From positions 53,141 through 117,140 of the forward strand of contig JASJCB010000001.1 in NCBI GenBank assembly GCA_030066195.1: a stretch of 64,000 nucleotides of DNA, read 5' to 3'. The notes beneath the pieces were generated by a model. That model did not search any database. It was not told where the DNA came from and saw only the letters and a program-made list of their open reading frames with translations. The translations under genes were made by a program, and so were the position numbers. The stretch is from Acidobacteriota bacterium (GTDB taxonomy: Bacteria > Acidobacteriota > Holophagae > Acanthopleuribacterales > Acanthopleuribacteraceae). Of this stretch, positions 36,767 through 45,153 are shown piece after piece. Each line of letters opens with the position of its first letter. Position 1 is the first letter of the stretch.

Positions 36767-37558
36767 GATTAATTTCTCCCCCTGTCTATCGAAGATACCC
36801 AGCCCGGGCAAAAGGCACCATGTTTGACCCTCAAGCCCGGATCGGGTTACGAGATTTTTTACATTGTAGAGATGGGTGCGCATGTTGCTCGGCCGGACGG
36901 CCACCCGGTGCCGGATGCCGCGAACCAAGCCCGTGAGTGCGTTTCAAGATACAACTTGAACTGCAATGCTGAGCTTGTGCCGTATTCACGACGGACGACA
37001 ATACATATAAGAGTTCCCTTCACTTCAAGGAACTACTATGGAGGTCGGACCAAGAGACAATACGACGATTGCCTCTTAACAGCAAATTGACAATTTGGCC
37101 TAGCATTTATAAGCTAGCACACCTATCACGGTGATGCAACTATTTCCTCTAGTCAAGAATTTCCAAAAGTGTAGGCTGTCGCGAAAAATTCTCAAGAGCG
37201 CGGAGTGCTCTCATACCGTCTTTAGCTCCCTTTTTATGCTTCGATCAGGTTTTGAAATGAGGAGGAACGCCGCAAACGGCAGGGCGAGGTCGGCCGAGTA
37301 GTTTGGGAACAAAAATCTGCCCGATAAAACGCCGGTTCCAATCGGTCAAATCGGATCTGCCTCTCCGAAACCAGGGTTCGAAGCGATCAAAACAAATTTT
37401 CCCCAACCGATCCGGCGCTCCAAGAGACCCTGCCGGATCGGTGGGGTGTGATACACAAGCGCAGTTCGCGCTTGACCCGATTGAGCTTTTCGTTTTTTAA
37501 TGAAGCTTCTTCAAATGGCTATAGGCTATCTAGTCCTGAAACTCAATAAGGAGCAGAA
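36767..37558. other. Gene-free region before the RiPP-like precursor
   Basis: No supported gene lies in these 792 bases. Two perfect hairpins stand out: ACCGATCCGGC/GCCGGATCGGT (37406-37416 with 37432-37442) and CAAGCGC/GCGCTTG (37456-37474). The second is followed by T-rich sequence ending TTTTTTAA at 37493-37500, so it might terminate an untranslated RNA or act in the leader of the downstream gene. No tRNA fold was found. Confidence 0.45.
37406..37442. repeat. Perfect 11-bp hairpin
   Basis: ACCGATCCGGC pairs with GCCGGATCGGT across a 15-nt loop, ~117 nt upstream of the RiPP-like gene. It could be part of a leader RNA; it has no uridine run of its own. Confidence 0.4.
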
Positions 37559-37741
37559 ATGAATAAAAAGATTAAACTCGATGACATCAAGATCACCAGC
37601 TTCGTCACCAATGCCGAGGCCCAGAAGGACGCCTTGCGGGGCGGGTCGGGCGGACGGGCATGCCCCTCTGCCTACACCTGTGAAACCGAGTGCTTCGCTT
37701 GTACCGGCGCCTACTGCACCCATCCCTATTTCTGCGGCTAG
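37559..37741 (+). CDS. Pinensin-like RiPP precursor peptide
   Basis: This 60-residue peptide has the leader MNKKIKLDDIKITSFVTNAE, which matches the pinensin-type (K-I-x-L-D-x-[IL]-K-[IV]-x-S-F-V-T) precursor leader. A double-glycine region (LRGGSGG) follows, then a core with six cysteines plus several Thr/Ser (CPSAYTCETECFACTGAYCT, then HPYFCG). Such precursors are usually modified by lanthipeptide dehydratase/cyclase enzymes and cut after GG during export. No such enzymes or transporters are encoded in this window, so it is an orphan or is served in trans. AAGGAG lies 5 nt before the ATG. A hairpin at 37777-37830 follows. Confidence 0.78.
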   Translation: MNKKIKLDDIKITSFVTNAEAQKDALRGGSGGRACPSAYTCETECFACTGAYCTHPYFCG

Positions 37742-37776
37742 TGTTCATGATCCGAGTTCACTAAACCGTTCGAAAA

Positions 37777-37830
37777 GCCGCAAAGGCGCCGAGGGTCGGA
37801 ACCCTTTGCCTACCCTGGTTCCTTTGCGGC
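37777..37830 (+). terminator. Hairpin after the RiPP-like precursor
   Basis: GCCGCAAAGG (37777-37786) is perfectly complementary to CCTTTGCGGC (37821-37830), with a 34-nt loop that can itself pair in part (GAGGGT/ACCCT). It starts 36 nt after the stop codon. No uridine run follows, so it is a probable 3'-end structure more than a proven terminator. Confidence 0.45.
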
Positions 37831-37958
37831 ACGCGCCCATGACCACACCTGGTCCCCACAATGGACGCCCGCGGGTCGCCGTTCTCCGACCATCCGCGGG
37901 CGAGATGCGGCAGTTGGCTGAGGATTGATCGACGGGTTGCCCGGTTCAGCGTGGGTCT

Positions 37959-38438
37959 TCAGTCATCATCATCGTCTTCATTAGTGTCGGCCCTCCTCTT
38001 GAAAGAGCCGCTCGCAACGATAAAATCCGTTCGGAGCACGAGGATCTCATCGTTATCGACGATGACGATGGAGAGGGTATCGGGGCCAAAATTACCGCCG
38101 GAATCAGCCACGATCGAACCGGTGCCGTCCGCGTCCACGGTAAAGTTGCAGGTCAGTGAAGTCACGACAGTTTTCGTTCCGCCTATGTTCAGAATATCTT
38201 TTAACGAGCAACTTCCGTCTTCCTCGAAGGTGGCAACACCGATCAAGGCGATGGGCGTGATCGTAGGAAAGGCAGGCGGCAGAACCGACCCGTCAGCCGA
38301 AAAGGCCCATGTGCCGGCAATACTCTCCTCAGAGAATCCGTCGCCGGCCCAAGTGACGGACGGCAAGCTTGCCAACCCCAGGATCATGAGACCCGGTAAT
38401 ACCTTTCTCAACCCTTTCAGAGAACTCCTGATAGTCAT
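37959..38438 (-). CDS. Secreted hypothetical protein with acidic tail
   Basis: The protein has 159 residues. The signal peptide (LPGLMILGLASLPSVTWAG) is followed by a ~110-residue beta-rich domain (IAGTWAFSADGSVLPP, GTGSIVADSGGNFGPDTLSI) and a terminal run of six aspartates. The opening pattern IAGTWAF...G resembles small lipocalin-like secreted domains, but I do not recognise the family. The two cysteines (GSCSLK, LTCNFT) could form a disulfide. GGAG lies 5 nt before the ATG at 38438. It is convergent with the RiPP precursor gene. Confidence 0.7.
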   Translation of the reverse strand: MTIRSSLKGLRKVLPGLMILGLASLPSVTWAGDGFSEESIAGTWAFSADGSVLPPAFPTITPIALIGVATFEEDGSCSLKDILNIGGTKTVVTSLTCNFTVDADGTGSIVADSGGNFGPDTLSIVIVDNDEILVLRTDFIVASGSFKRRADTNEDDDDD

Positions 38439-38748
38439 AACCACTCCTTTTTGAACATATTCTGACTTGAGTCCATCCTTTAAAAACGTTTTTCTGAATC
38501 GCCAAAAGCTTCAAAGCCAGAAACTTTTACGGAAAGAAAGTTTATTCTTTAGATGGCAACTAATTATTATATACAACAAATTATATTTTGTGACGCATTT
38601 CCATAAGTAGACACGGATTTCTCAGGCCGGATTCATGTGCTTCATCCACAAGGACAATTTCCTGTCCAAGCGGCGTATGCACATGGCAAGCACCCGTATT
38701 TGGGGAAAGATGACCGTTTTTTATACAATAGGGGAAGACGAGGCGTTT

Positions 38749-39507
38749 ATGGTAGATCAAGTTCCCCCGGACCTGGCTGACAAGATGATCGATGCCCTTG
38801 GCTCGAACGACAAGGCCCGAGCCCTTTTGCTCTATCACCGCGCCGGTGGTGCGGACCTGGAAACCGCGTGGAAGGTTGTCCAACAAATGATGCGTGACTT
38901 GGGTGAGGAAGGGGACTTGCCGGCAAAACCCTCGCAAGACCCGAGCTTTCGCGAAGTCAAGGAATACCTGACCCTGGATCGGCCCGCCAGGTGGAGAAGG
39001 TTTCTGGGTACCATGGCCCTGGCCCTGCTGTGTTGCGGCTTTCCGGGTTATGTGCTCTTGGGAAAATCGGCGAGGCTCAAGACCTCCTTACAGTCGCTGT
39101 TTTGGTCTTCCACCCAAGCGACGATCACCGAGGTGCGAACCTATTCCAAGCGAAGTTTCCAGCAACAACGCCAGGTGGACCGCGACTACCAGGATTTCAG
39201 CTATCGCTATGAAGTGGACGGAAAAGAGTATACCGGCTTCAGGGGCAGGCTCCAATACTATCCGGCGCTTGGGGACGAGCCCCTGAAAACCGGGGATCCC
39301 ATCAGCATCTTCTACGACCCGGCAGAGCCAGGCCGGTCCCTCTATGAACGAAAGATTTATCAGTTGACGGTGACGCTTCTGTTCAATCTGGGTATAGTGG
39401 GCTTCGGTATTTTGGTCGCGATCTTTGCGTGGAGTCGAGAGCGGCGTTGGCGACAGTTGCACCGAATGGACAGACATCTCCCCGTAAGCCCGGCGGGCGA
39501 GGCGTGA
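38749..39507 (+). CDS. DUF3592-domain membrane protein
   Basis: The protein has 252 residues. The N-terminal ~75 residues are helical (PDLADKMIDALGSNDKARAL). Membrane helix 1 (~90-107, FLGTMALALLCCGFPGYVLL) and membrane helix 2 (~205-225, TLLFNLGIVGFGILVAIFAW) flank an extracytoplasmic DUF3592 beta-domain with YRYEVDGKEYTGFRGRLQYY and ISIFYDPAEPGRSLYER. This is the classic DUF3592 signature; the function is unknown. I chose the ATG at 38749 because GAGG sits 5 nt upstream; in-frame ATGs at 38710 and 38635 are possible. Confidence 0.7.
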   Translation: MVDQVPPDLADKMIDALGSNDKARALLLYHRAGGADLETAWKVVQQMMRDLGEEGDLPAKPSQDPSFREVKEYLTLDRPARWRRFLGTMALALLCCGFPGYVLLGKSARLKTSLQSLFWSSTQATITEVRTYSKRSFQQQRQVDRDYQDFSYRYEVDGKEYTGFRGRLQYYPALGDEPLKTGDPISIFYDPAEPGRSLYERKIYQLTVTLLFNLGIVGFGILVAIFAWSRERRWRQLHRMDRHLPVSPAGEA

Positions 39508-39535
39508 TTTTGAACACAGCCGCATAGCGGCATGA

Positions 39536-39572
39536 TTTTCGACCGGTCGAAAACGGTTTTCAACTGGTCGAA
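39536..39572. promoter_or_regulatory. Two tandem palindromes: candidate activator (UAS) sites
   Basis: TTTTCGACCGGTCGAAAA (39536-39553) is a perfect 18-bp palindrome. A second, imperfect copy (TTTTCAACTGGTCGAA, 39557-39572) starts exactly 21 bp later, about two helical turns. They lie ~95-145 bp upstream of the -24/-12 promoter at 39665, the usual distance for enhancer sites of sigma-54 activators. Binding by the activator encoded at 49395 is an inference. Confidence 0.55.
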
Positions 39573-39664
39573 CGCGTTGGGGTCCGGCCTGCTCCCTTTT
39601 TCTATCCTGTACTTAAACTTAATTCTTCAAACAATTTAGATACCTCTACGAAAATATCGTTCTC

Positions 39665-39680
39665 CTGGTATGCCTCTTGC
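39665..39680 (+). promoter_or_regulatory. Sigma-54 (-24/-12) promoter of the toxin-like operon
   Basis: CTGGTATGCCTCTTGC keeps the invariant GG and GC with 10 nt between them (39667-39668 and 39679-39680) and the TTGC -12 box. The predicted transcription start is near 39692, ~70 nt before the ATG at 39762. Tandem palindromes lie upstream and a sigma-54 activator gene is 8 kb downstream. Confidence 0.55.
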
Positions 39681-39761
39681 CCTTTTCATCGGCAGGTCGC
39701 AAAGGGGCAGGCGTTTCAACGCTTTTAGATGCGTTGAAAAATGGCCGCCAGGGAGGATGAC

Positions 39762-41801
39762 ATGACCGCAATACAAGCAACAGCGTCCGTTAAGGCCGAT
39801 CGATTCCCGGATCGGCCGATACGCATCGGCCCCGACCGCCGGATCATGTTTTCCGAGGCTTTCCCCAAACTGGCGGCGAAAGCTCCAAAAACCCGGCTGG
39901 GCCAAACGGCGCTTAAGCTTGGAGCCGAAACCGCCGTTTCGGTGATCAGCATCTCGGCCGTTTCCAGTTATGTCAATGCCATCGGCAATGCTGCATTACC
40001 CACGTTGACCTTTCAAGGAACGCCGCCGGACGGGTTGACCAATCAAGAGCTCCAAGATGCCTATGATCTTTTTCTGGGGCAATACCAGTATGTCAAAAAT
40101 CAGGCCGCACTTTGGAACAAGGACGGGCCCGATCAGGAACCCGCGGTCCTTACCCAACTGACTTCGGTCATGGCCAACATCACCGAAATCAATGAACAGG
40201 TTCAATCAGCGATCGTCCAACTGGCAAATCTCGTACCAGGCTCCCAGAGTTATGACGAAATCTTAGAAGACGTAACCACTGAAATCGGTGCTCTGAACCC
40301 CCCTGTCGGGGAACTGATTTCGGCCATGTCTACCCTGGGCAGTGAATTGGCATCGGGTACCGAAGCATTGGTAGCCGACGCCACGACAGGGACGTTGGTA
40401 CGGCTGATCAACGTCTATCAAGAGGAAATCACATCTCTCCAGGAAAGCATCCGAAAAGCCCGGGTAAAAATAGACGCGGACGAGTCGGCGGTAGAGACCG
40501 GCCGTTTGGAAGCCCGCGAGGCTGTGACGCTTGGTTTGATTGGGTTGGCCAATATCTGGAACCCGGTAGGGTGGGTAATGATCGGCGCGGGTACCATCGG
40601 CACCGCGATCTCAACGATAGATGTGGCGACCCTACAGGGCCGAATCGCCGACCTCCATTCCGAGATAAAACAGAATAGAGCATGGCAAGACTCCGATGCG
40701 ACAGCCGCTGCATCCGTTGCAACATTAGCCCACCAGGCCGCCGGCTTTGCTTCCCTCAATACAGCAGCACAACAAGAACTGACCACATTGGAGGTCTTAT
40801 TTCAAACCTTGGGCGATGATCTCGCCGAGGCAATTGCCGACCTCAATGGGGGCGCGTTATCAGGCGGCCTGGCCGAGTGGAACGACATCATCCAGGCAGC
40901 AGCCTTTTTGAGCGACCTGAGCGTTTATACCTGGCCGGGCTTCCCCGCGTTGTCCAATCCTACGGTTTTCAGTGCAACTGGAAGGCAGGTCTACGTCGTG
41001 AACCAGGCCGGCGACATCTACACCTTTACGGAAGGAGACACTGGTTGGACCAAACTTCCCGGCACCACGTTTTCGGCCGCGGCCGCGCACGCTTTTGTGG
41101 TGGGCATCGCAGGGGCTCCCGTTGTGAATGCGCCGAACGCCGGCCCGTCGCCCGACCCGACCTTTTTCGCCCAACTCTATGAGGTGAAAAAACAGAGTTG
41201 GGCCGTGATCTCGACGTTTCCTGTCGCCGCGGTAGCCACGGATGGTTTGATCATCGCGTGCATCCGGCAGGATGAGGATCGCGGCGTTTACGGTTACGAC
41301 CGGACCCATGAGACCTGGACGGCATTTCCCCCTCTGCCGGATGGGGACGTGGCCGACCAATTGGCCGTTGCGGAGGAAGCCGTATTTGCACTCTCCAATC
41401 TTTCCCAGTCCATCTACCTGCACGTGTCGGGTAACTGGATCCCGGTTTCCGATCAAAAATTTGCACGTATCTCTGCAAATGGGTCTGTGCTGTCTGCCAT
41501 CGGTACAGACGGAACCGTGTACTCCTTTACGTACGGTGTCGGTATGACCGGAAAGCAACAAATGGGCAGTTCGGGCATCATGGCAGCGCCGCTGACGGAC
41601 GGCTCCCAGTTCGTCGTAACCAGCGATTTAACGCTACAGTGGTTGCGCCCGAACATGGCGCCCATCAACATGCAGGACAATGCCGTGAGTTGTTTTGCCG
41701 GCGACAGCGACCAGGTGTACTACACGGACAACCTGGGCGCAATTTGGCGGCTGGATGACCTCGGTTCCAATACCTGGACCCAATTACCGCCGCTGCCCTA
41801 G
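39762..41801 (+). CDS. Helical pore-former-like protein with C-terminal propeller (copy 1)
   Basis: The protein has 679 residues and no signal peptide. Residues ~30-380 are almost wholly helical: long amphipathic helices (~90-250) are interrupted by one hydrophobic hairpin (~253-285, VTLGLIGLANIWNPVGWVMI and GAGTIGTAIS). Another long helix rich in Ala and Gln follows. This helix-hydrophobic hairpin-helix plan is that of ClyA/Hbl/Nhe/Xax alpha-pore-forming toxins. Residues ~385-679 form beta-propeller-like repeats (NQAGDIYTFTEGDTGWTKLP, NTWTQLPPLP), probably for target recognition. It is a paralogue of the next gene. GGGAGG is 5 nt before the ATG. The toxin role is inferred from architecture, not from a named family match. 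Confidence 0.72.
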   Translation: MTAIQATASVKADRFPDRPIRIGPDRRIMFSEAFPKLAAKAPKTRLGQTALKLGAETAVSVISISAVSSYVNAIGNAALPTLTFQGTPPDGLTNQELQDAYDLFLGQYQYVKNQAALWNKDGPDQEPAVLTQLTSVMANITEINEQVQSAIVQLANLVPGSQSYDEILEDVTTEIGALNPPVGELISAMSTLGSELASGTEALVADATTGTLVRLINVYQEEITSLQESIRKARVKIDADESAVETGRLEAREAVTLGLIGLANIWNPVGWVMIGAGTIGTAISTIDVATLQGRIADLHSEIKQNRAWQDSDATAAASVATLAHQAAGFASLNTAAQQELTTLEVLFQTLGDDLAEAIADLNGGALSGGLAEWNDIIQAAAFLSDLSVYTWPGFPALSNPTVFSATGRQVYVVNQAGDIYTFTEGDTGWTKLPGTTFSAAAAHAFVVGIAGAPVVNAPNAGPSPDPTFFAQLYEVKKQSWAVISTFPVAAVATDGLIIACIRQDEDRGVYGYDRTHETWTAFPPLPDGDVADQLAVAEEAVFALSNLSQSIYLHVSGNWIPVSDQKFARISANGSVLSAIGTDGTVYSFTYGVGMTGKQQMGSSGIMAAPLTDGSQFVVTSDLTLQWLRPNMAPINMQDNAVSCFAGDSDQVYYTDNLGAIWRLDDLGSNTWTQLPPLP

Positions 41802-41997
41802 TTTCCAAGAACACAACCGGCGTCAGGGTTCTAGCTTTTCCCTCAGTACGTTGCTGAGGATCGAGACCTGCGGCGCACCATGACCATCCACCACCGATGT
41901 TGTTGCCTACATTGGACAATCCCCCTCATGCAACGAAACAGAAACGACGCCGGCGGCCTGTGCGTCGTCAGCACCCCCATCAAAGAAGGAGAAAAAC

Positions 41998-44058
41998 ATG
42001 ACTTCCACGCGCGTGGCAAAAAAGCCGACGACCTATCAATTCCCCGATCGGCCCATTCACATAGGGCCGAACACTCAAATCTCGTTTTCCGAAGCCTTCC
42101 CCAAACTGGCGGCCCTGGCTCCCAAAACAGCACTCGGCAAGGTGGCTTTGAAACTGGCCGCCGAAACTTCCGTGTCGGTGCTCAGTATTGCGGCTGTTTC
42201 CAGTTATGTCTATTCCCTGACGGGCGCCGTATTACCCACGGTGACCTTCCAAGGCTCGACCCCGGGACCCGGCATCACCAACCAGCAGCTTCAGCAGGCA
42301 TATGATGAGTTCCAGCAACTATTCGCCAAGTTCCAAGGTCAAGCCGATCTTTGGATCAATACCAACCCTGCCACTGAGGAGCCCAGCATTTTTTCCCAAC
42401 TGGTATCGGTTCCGAACCTGCTCATCAGCCTCAATACCGCGGTTCAGGAAGATTTTGTGGAGCTGGAGAACCTGGACCCTACTTCCTCAAGTTATCAATC
42501 GATTATGGAAAACCTGGTTACCTTGATCGGTGCTCAGCAAACATCAATCGATTCGCTCAATACATCTATGTCCACCCTTGGGAGTCAGTTGTCCGAGGGC
42601 GCCCAGGGTCTGCACAGTGCCGCCACCACGGGGGTTTTGGCCGAACTGATTGCCGCTTATGCCGATGAAATCGACAGCTTGAATCAGACTATTTCGGACC
42701 TGAAAAACCAACTCGCCTCTGATCAGAAGGAACGTCTCGGCGATGCGGCCGCCGTCCTAGGCTCGCTCAGCTTGGGTCTCGTGGGCATTGCCAATTTATG
42801 GAATCCATTGGGATGGTTGATGTTGGCGGGGGGCGCCGTCGGTAGCTATTATGCCATGTCTGACTTGATTACCCTCCAAGGCCAAATCAGCTCGGACCAA
42901 TCCAAACTGAATAACGATGAAGCCTGGCAACAGGATGATCAAGCAGCCGCGGCATCGATTTCCGCCTTTACCAACCAGGTGATGGGCTTTGCCTCCGTGA
43001 ACACGGCCGCCCAACAAGAGCTCACCCAATTGGAGGCGCTGCTGGGAAGCCTGAGCACCGATTTAGGGGATGCTGTCACAGACCTCGATGCCAATGACCT
43101 CCAAGATGCCCTGAACGAGTGGAATGAGGTGGTCCAACAAGCCGGCATTCTCAGCGAGATGAATGCCTATATCTGGCCTTCTTCCCTCCTCCTCACCTAT
43201 CCCACCACCTTTTCCCCGACCGGTAATCAAGTCTACGCGGTGGGTCAGGCAGGTAAGATTTACGCCTATACCCAGGGCGATTCCAATTGGACGACCTTGC
43301 CCGACACGGCGTTTTCCGTTGTGGCCGTAGGATCGATCGTAGTAGGTATCGACGGCGCGCCCATCGACGGCGCCGCGGTCTCGGGCAATCCGGTGCTGCC
43401 CACTTATTTTGCCAAAACGTTCGATGTTGCCGACAATTCCTGGACCACCATTTCTGATTTCCCGGTCGCCGCGGTTACCACGGACGGTACAAACATCTAT
43501 GCCATCAATCAGGAAGTGTCCAACCGTCAGGTTTATCAGTACAACGGGAATAATTCCTGGCAGCAATTGGCAGCGTTGCCCGGTTCCGATGCTGCCGCCC
43601 AAATGGCCGTGGCGGGCGGAAGCCTCTTTGTGTCAAGCAACAACAGCCAGACCGTTTATCGATACGAAAGCGGCGGTTGGGTTCAGACCTCCCAAACCAA
43701 AGTCGCCCGCATCATGGGCAACGGCAATTACCTGGGCGTGGTCGATGTGAACCAGAATGTGTATGCCGTCGATGCTTCAACCGGCAGTTCCCCGGTCAAG
43801 TTGGGCAGTTCCATCGCCAATGTAGCGCCCCTGACGACGGGGCAGCTGTATGTTGTCAGCACCGATTTGACATTGGAATCAACCAATCCCAACGGTTCCC
43901 CCACAGCCCTTCAATCCAATGCTACGAGCTGCTTCACCGGCGATACCGACCAGGTTTACTACACGGATACCCAGGGCAATGCCTGGTTATTGAGCGGCAA
44001 TAATGCCTGGACCAGGCTGCCCCCATTCCCCCAAGCCGACGCTACCAAGAAAAAATAG
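41998..44058 (+). CDS. Helical pore-former-like protein with C-terminal propeller (copy 2)
   Basis: This 686-residue paralogue matches copy 1 along its whole length. It shares the same start block (FPDRPIHIGPN...ISFSEAFPKLAALAPKT), the same hydrophobic hairpin (LGSLSLGLVGIANLWNPLGW, then LMLAGGAVGSYYA) and the same propeller (QVYAVGQAGKIYAYTQGDSN, ending NAWTRLPPFP). Divergence is even and no frameshift is seen, so both copies appear functional, as in multi-component toxins whose parts are homologous (HblB/L1/L2, NheA/B/C). There is no signal peptide. AAGGAG precedes the ATG. The third component starts 10 nt after its stop. Confidence 0.72.
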   Translation: MTSTRVAKKPTTYQFPDRPIHIGPNTQISFSEAFPKLAALAPKTALGKVALKLAAETSVSVLSIAAVSSYVYSLTGAVLPTVTFQGSTPGPGITNQQLQQAYDEFQQLFAKFQGQADLWINTNPATEEPSIFSQLVSVPNLLISLNTAVQEDFVELENLDPTSSSYQSIMENLVTLIGAQQTSIDSLNTSMSTLGSQLSEGAQGLHSAATTGVLAELIAAYADEIDSLNQTISDLKNQLASDQKERLGDAAAVLGSLSLGLVGIANLWNPLGWLMLAGGAVGSYYAMSDLITLQGQISSDQSKLNNDEAWQQDDQAAAASISAFTNQVMGFASVNTAAQQELTQLEALLGSLSTDLGDAVTDLDANDLQDALNEWNEVVQQAGILSEMNAYIWPSSLLLTYPTTFSPTGNQVYAVGQAGKIYAYTQGDSNWTTLPDTAFSVVAVGSIVVGIDGAPIDGAAVSGNPVLPTYFAKTFDVADNSWTTISDFPVAAVTTDGTNIYAINQEVSNRQVYQYNGNNSWQQLAALPGSDAAAQMAVAGGSLFVSSNNSQTVYRYESGGWVQTSQTKVARIMGNGNYLGVVDVNQNVYAVDASTGSSPVKLGSSIANVAPLTTGQLYVVSTDLTLESTNPNGSPTALQSNATSCFTGDTDQVYYTDTQGNAWLLSGNNAWTRLPPFPQADATKKK

Positions 44059-44068
44059 GAGGACGAAG

Positions 44069-44995
44069 ATGACCCGCTTACTGCCTGTTATAGACATTCT
44101 CAACAATTTGATCACGGTCAACAATTTTCTGATGGCATCCCAGGCCCTCAAATTGCCCAAGGCCGTTACAGACAACCCCGACAATGAGAAAACCGTCCAC
44201 GATTTCAGGGAATGGAAGCAAACCATTTGGCAAAGCTACTTCGAAGGCCTGCTCAATGCCCAGATTGTCCCGCAAGCCGATGAAATCAACCAACTCTACA
44301 ACCTGCAAGCCGCCACCCAAGAGGGTATTCAGGGCATTCTTTTCGAGGAGGGAAATCCTGTGCCCATTGTGATCGCCGGCACGGATCAATTGGCCAAACT
44401 GCTGGCTCAGGGCGAACCCATTCTAGGCGATCTCAAGGCCATTGCCGAAAGTATCAAGCATGCCGACGAGAAGGAAGTTGCGGAAATCAGCAAGACCGTG
44501 AAACAACTCAACGAATCCTTCGATCAAGATCAACAGAAGTTCAACCAAACCATCCTATCAGCCGGGACCACCCTCATTGCCACGGTTGTCGATGTATCGA
44601 TCGATATCGCCGCCGAAGAGCCGCCCATCAAACCCTTGATCCAGGGTGTGACGCAAATCGGCAAGGATGTCATTACCGAAATCAAGCTGACCAGGGAAAG
44701 CATCGACTTGCTTGAACAACTTGAAGATCAGTGGGCCGCTCTCGATGCCGCCACGGCCGAATTGGCGCAGATGAGGATGGTGGTCGACCAAATCGACCAG
44801 GTGGTGCAAGAGGGGTCATTTGTCTTTGATGTCTTGAGCCGGGTGGCCGCCGATTGGCAGCGGGTAGCATCGGTGGCAAAGGAGTCGCACAAGCGATGGG
44901 TCGCCGGCGGCTCCGACGCCATGGAGGAATGGGCCGCACGGATGTCATTGGCCGGTTTTTCAAGCGCTACCATGCAACTGGCGCCGACGACTTAA
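44069..44995 (+). CDS. Helical protein, likely third component of the toxin-like operon
   Basis: This 308-residue, all-helical protein has no signal peptide. Amphipathic helices (~100-170) lead to a moderately hydrophobic segment (~172-190, AGTTLIATVVDVSIDIA), then a further long helical stretch (~205-275) with ITEIKLTRESIDLLEQLEDQ. This repeats the helix-hydrophobic-helix plan of the two larger proteins but lacks a propeller. It follows copy 2 with a 10-nt gap (GGAGG before the ATG) and ends at a strong terminator, so the three are one operon. It could be a pore component or an antitoxin/chaperone; I cannot tell which. Confidence 0.65.
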   Translation: MTRLLPVIDILNNLITVNNFLMASQALKLPKAVTDNPDNEKTVHDFREWKQTIWQSYFEGLLNAQIVPQADEINQLYNLQAATQEGIQGILFEEGNPVPIVIAGTDQLAKLLAQGEPILGDLKAIAESIKHADEKEVAEISKTVKQLNESFDQDQQKFNQTILSAGTTLIATVVDVSIDIAAEEPPIKPLIQGVTQIGKDVITEIKLTRESIDLLEQLEDQWAALDAATAELAQMRMVVDQIDQVVQEGSFVFDVLSRVAADWQRVASVAKESHKRWVAGGSDAMEEWAARMSLAGFSSATMQLAPTT

Positions 44996-45032
44996 CCGCG
45001 ACCGAGCATCGAAGAAACGAGGGTCCTTCAGG

Positions 45033-45057
45033 GAAGCCCCGCAAGGGGCTTCTTTTT
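45033..45057 (+). terminator. Intrinsic terminator of the toxin-like operon
   Basis: GAAGCCCC-GCAA-GGGGCTTC has a perfect 8-bp stem and a GCAA tetraloop, followed by TTTTT. It is a textbook Rho-independent terminator 38 nt after the stop at 44995. Confidence 0.93.
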
Positions 45058-45153
45058 CCTCAATCCCACCGGGCATTTTCCGCTTTCAAGCCGGAATCCG
45101 TTGAAGTTCAACCGGTTTTCACCTTAATCTAGAACCATTGAAAGGAGTCAGTC

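Noticed and set aside
37360..37400. Possible tRNA (GGTTCGAA-like T-loop)
   Set aside because: The motif CAGGGTTCGAAGCG is not accompanied by an acceptor stem, anticodon arm or CCA end.
41802..41997. Second sigma-54 promoter before copy 2 of the toxin-like gene
   Set aside because: No GG-N10-GC with a TTGC-like box was found; copy 2 is probably transcribed from the upstream promoter.
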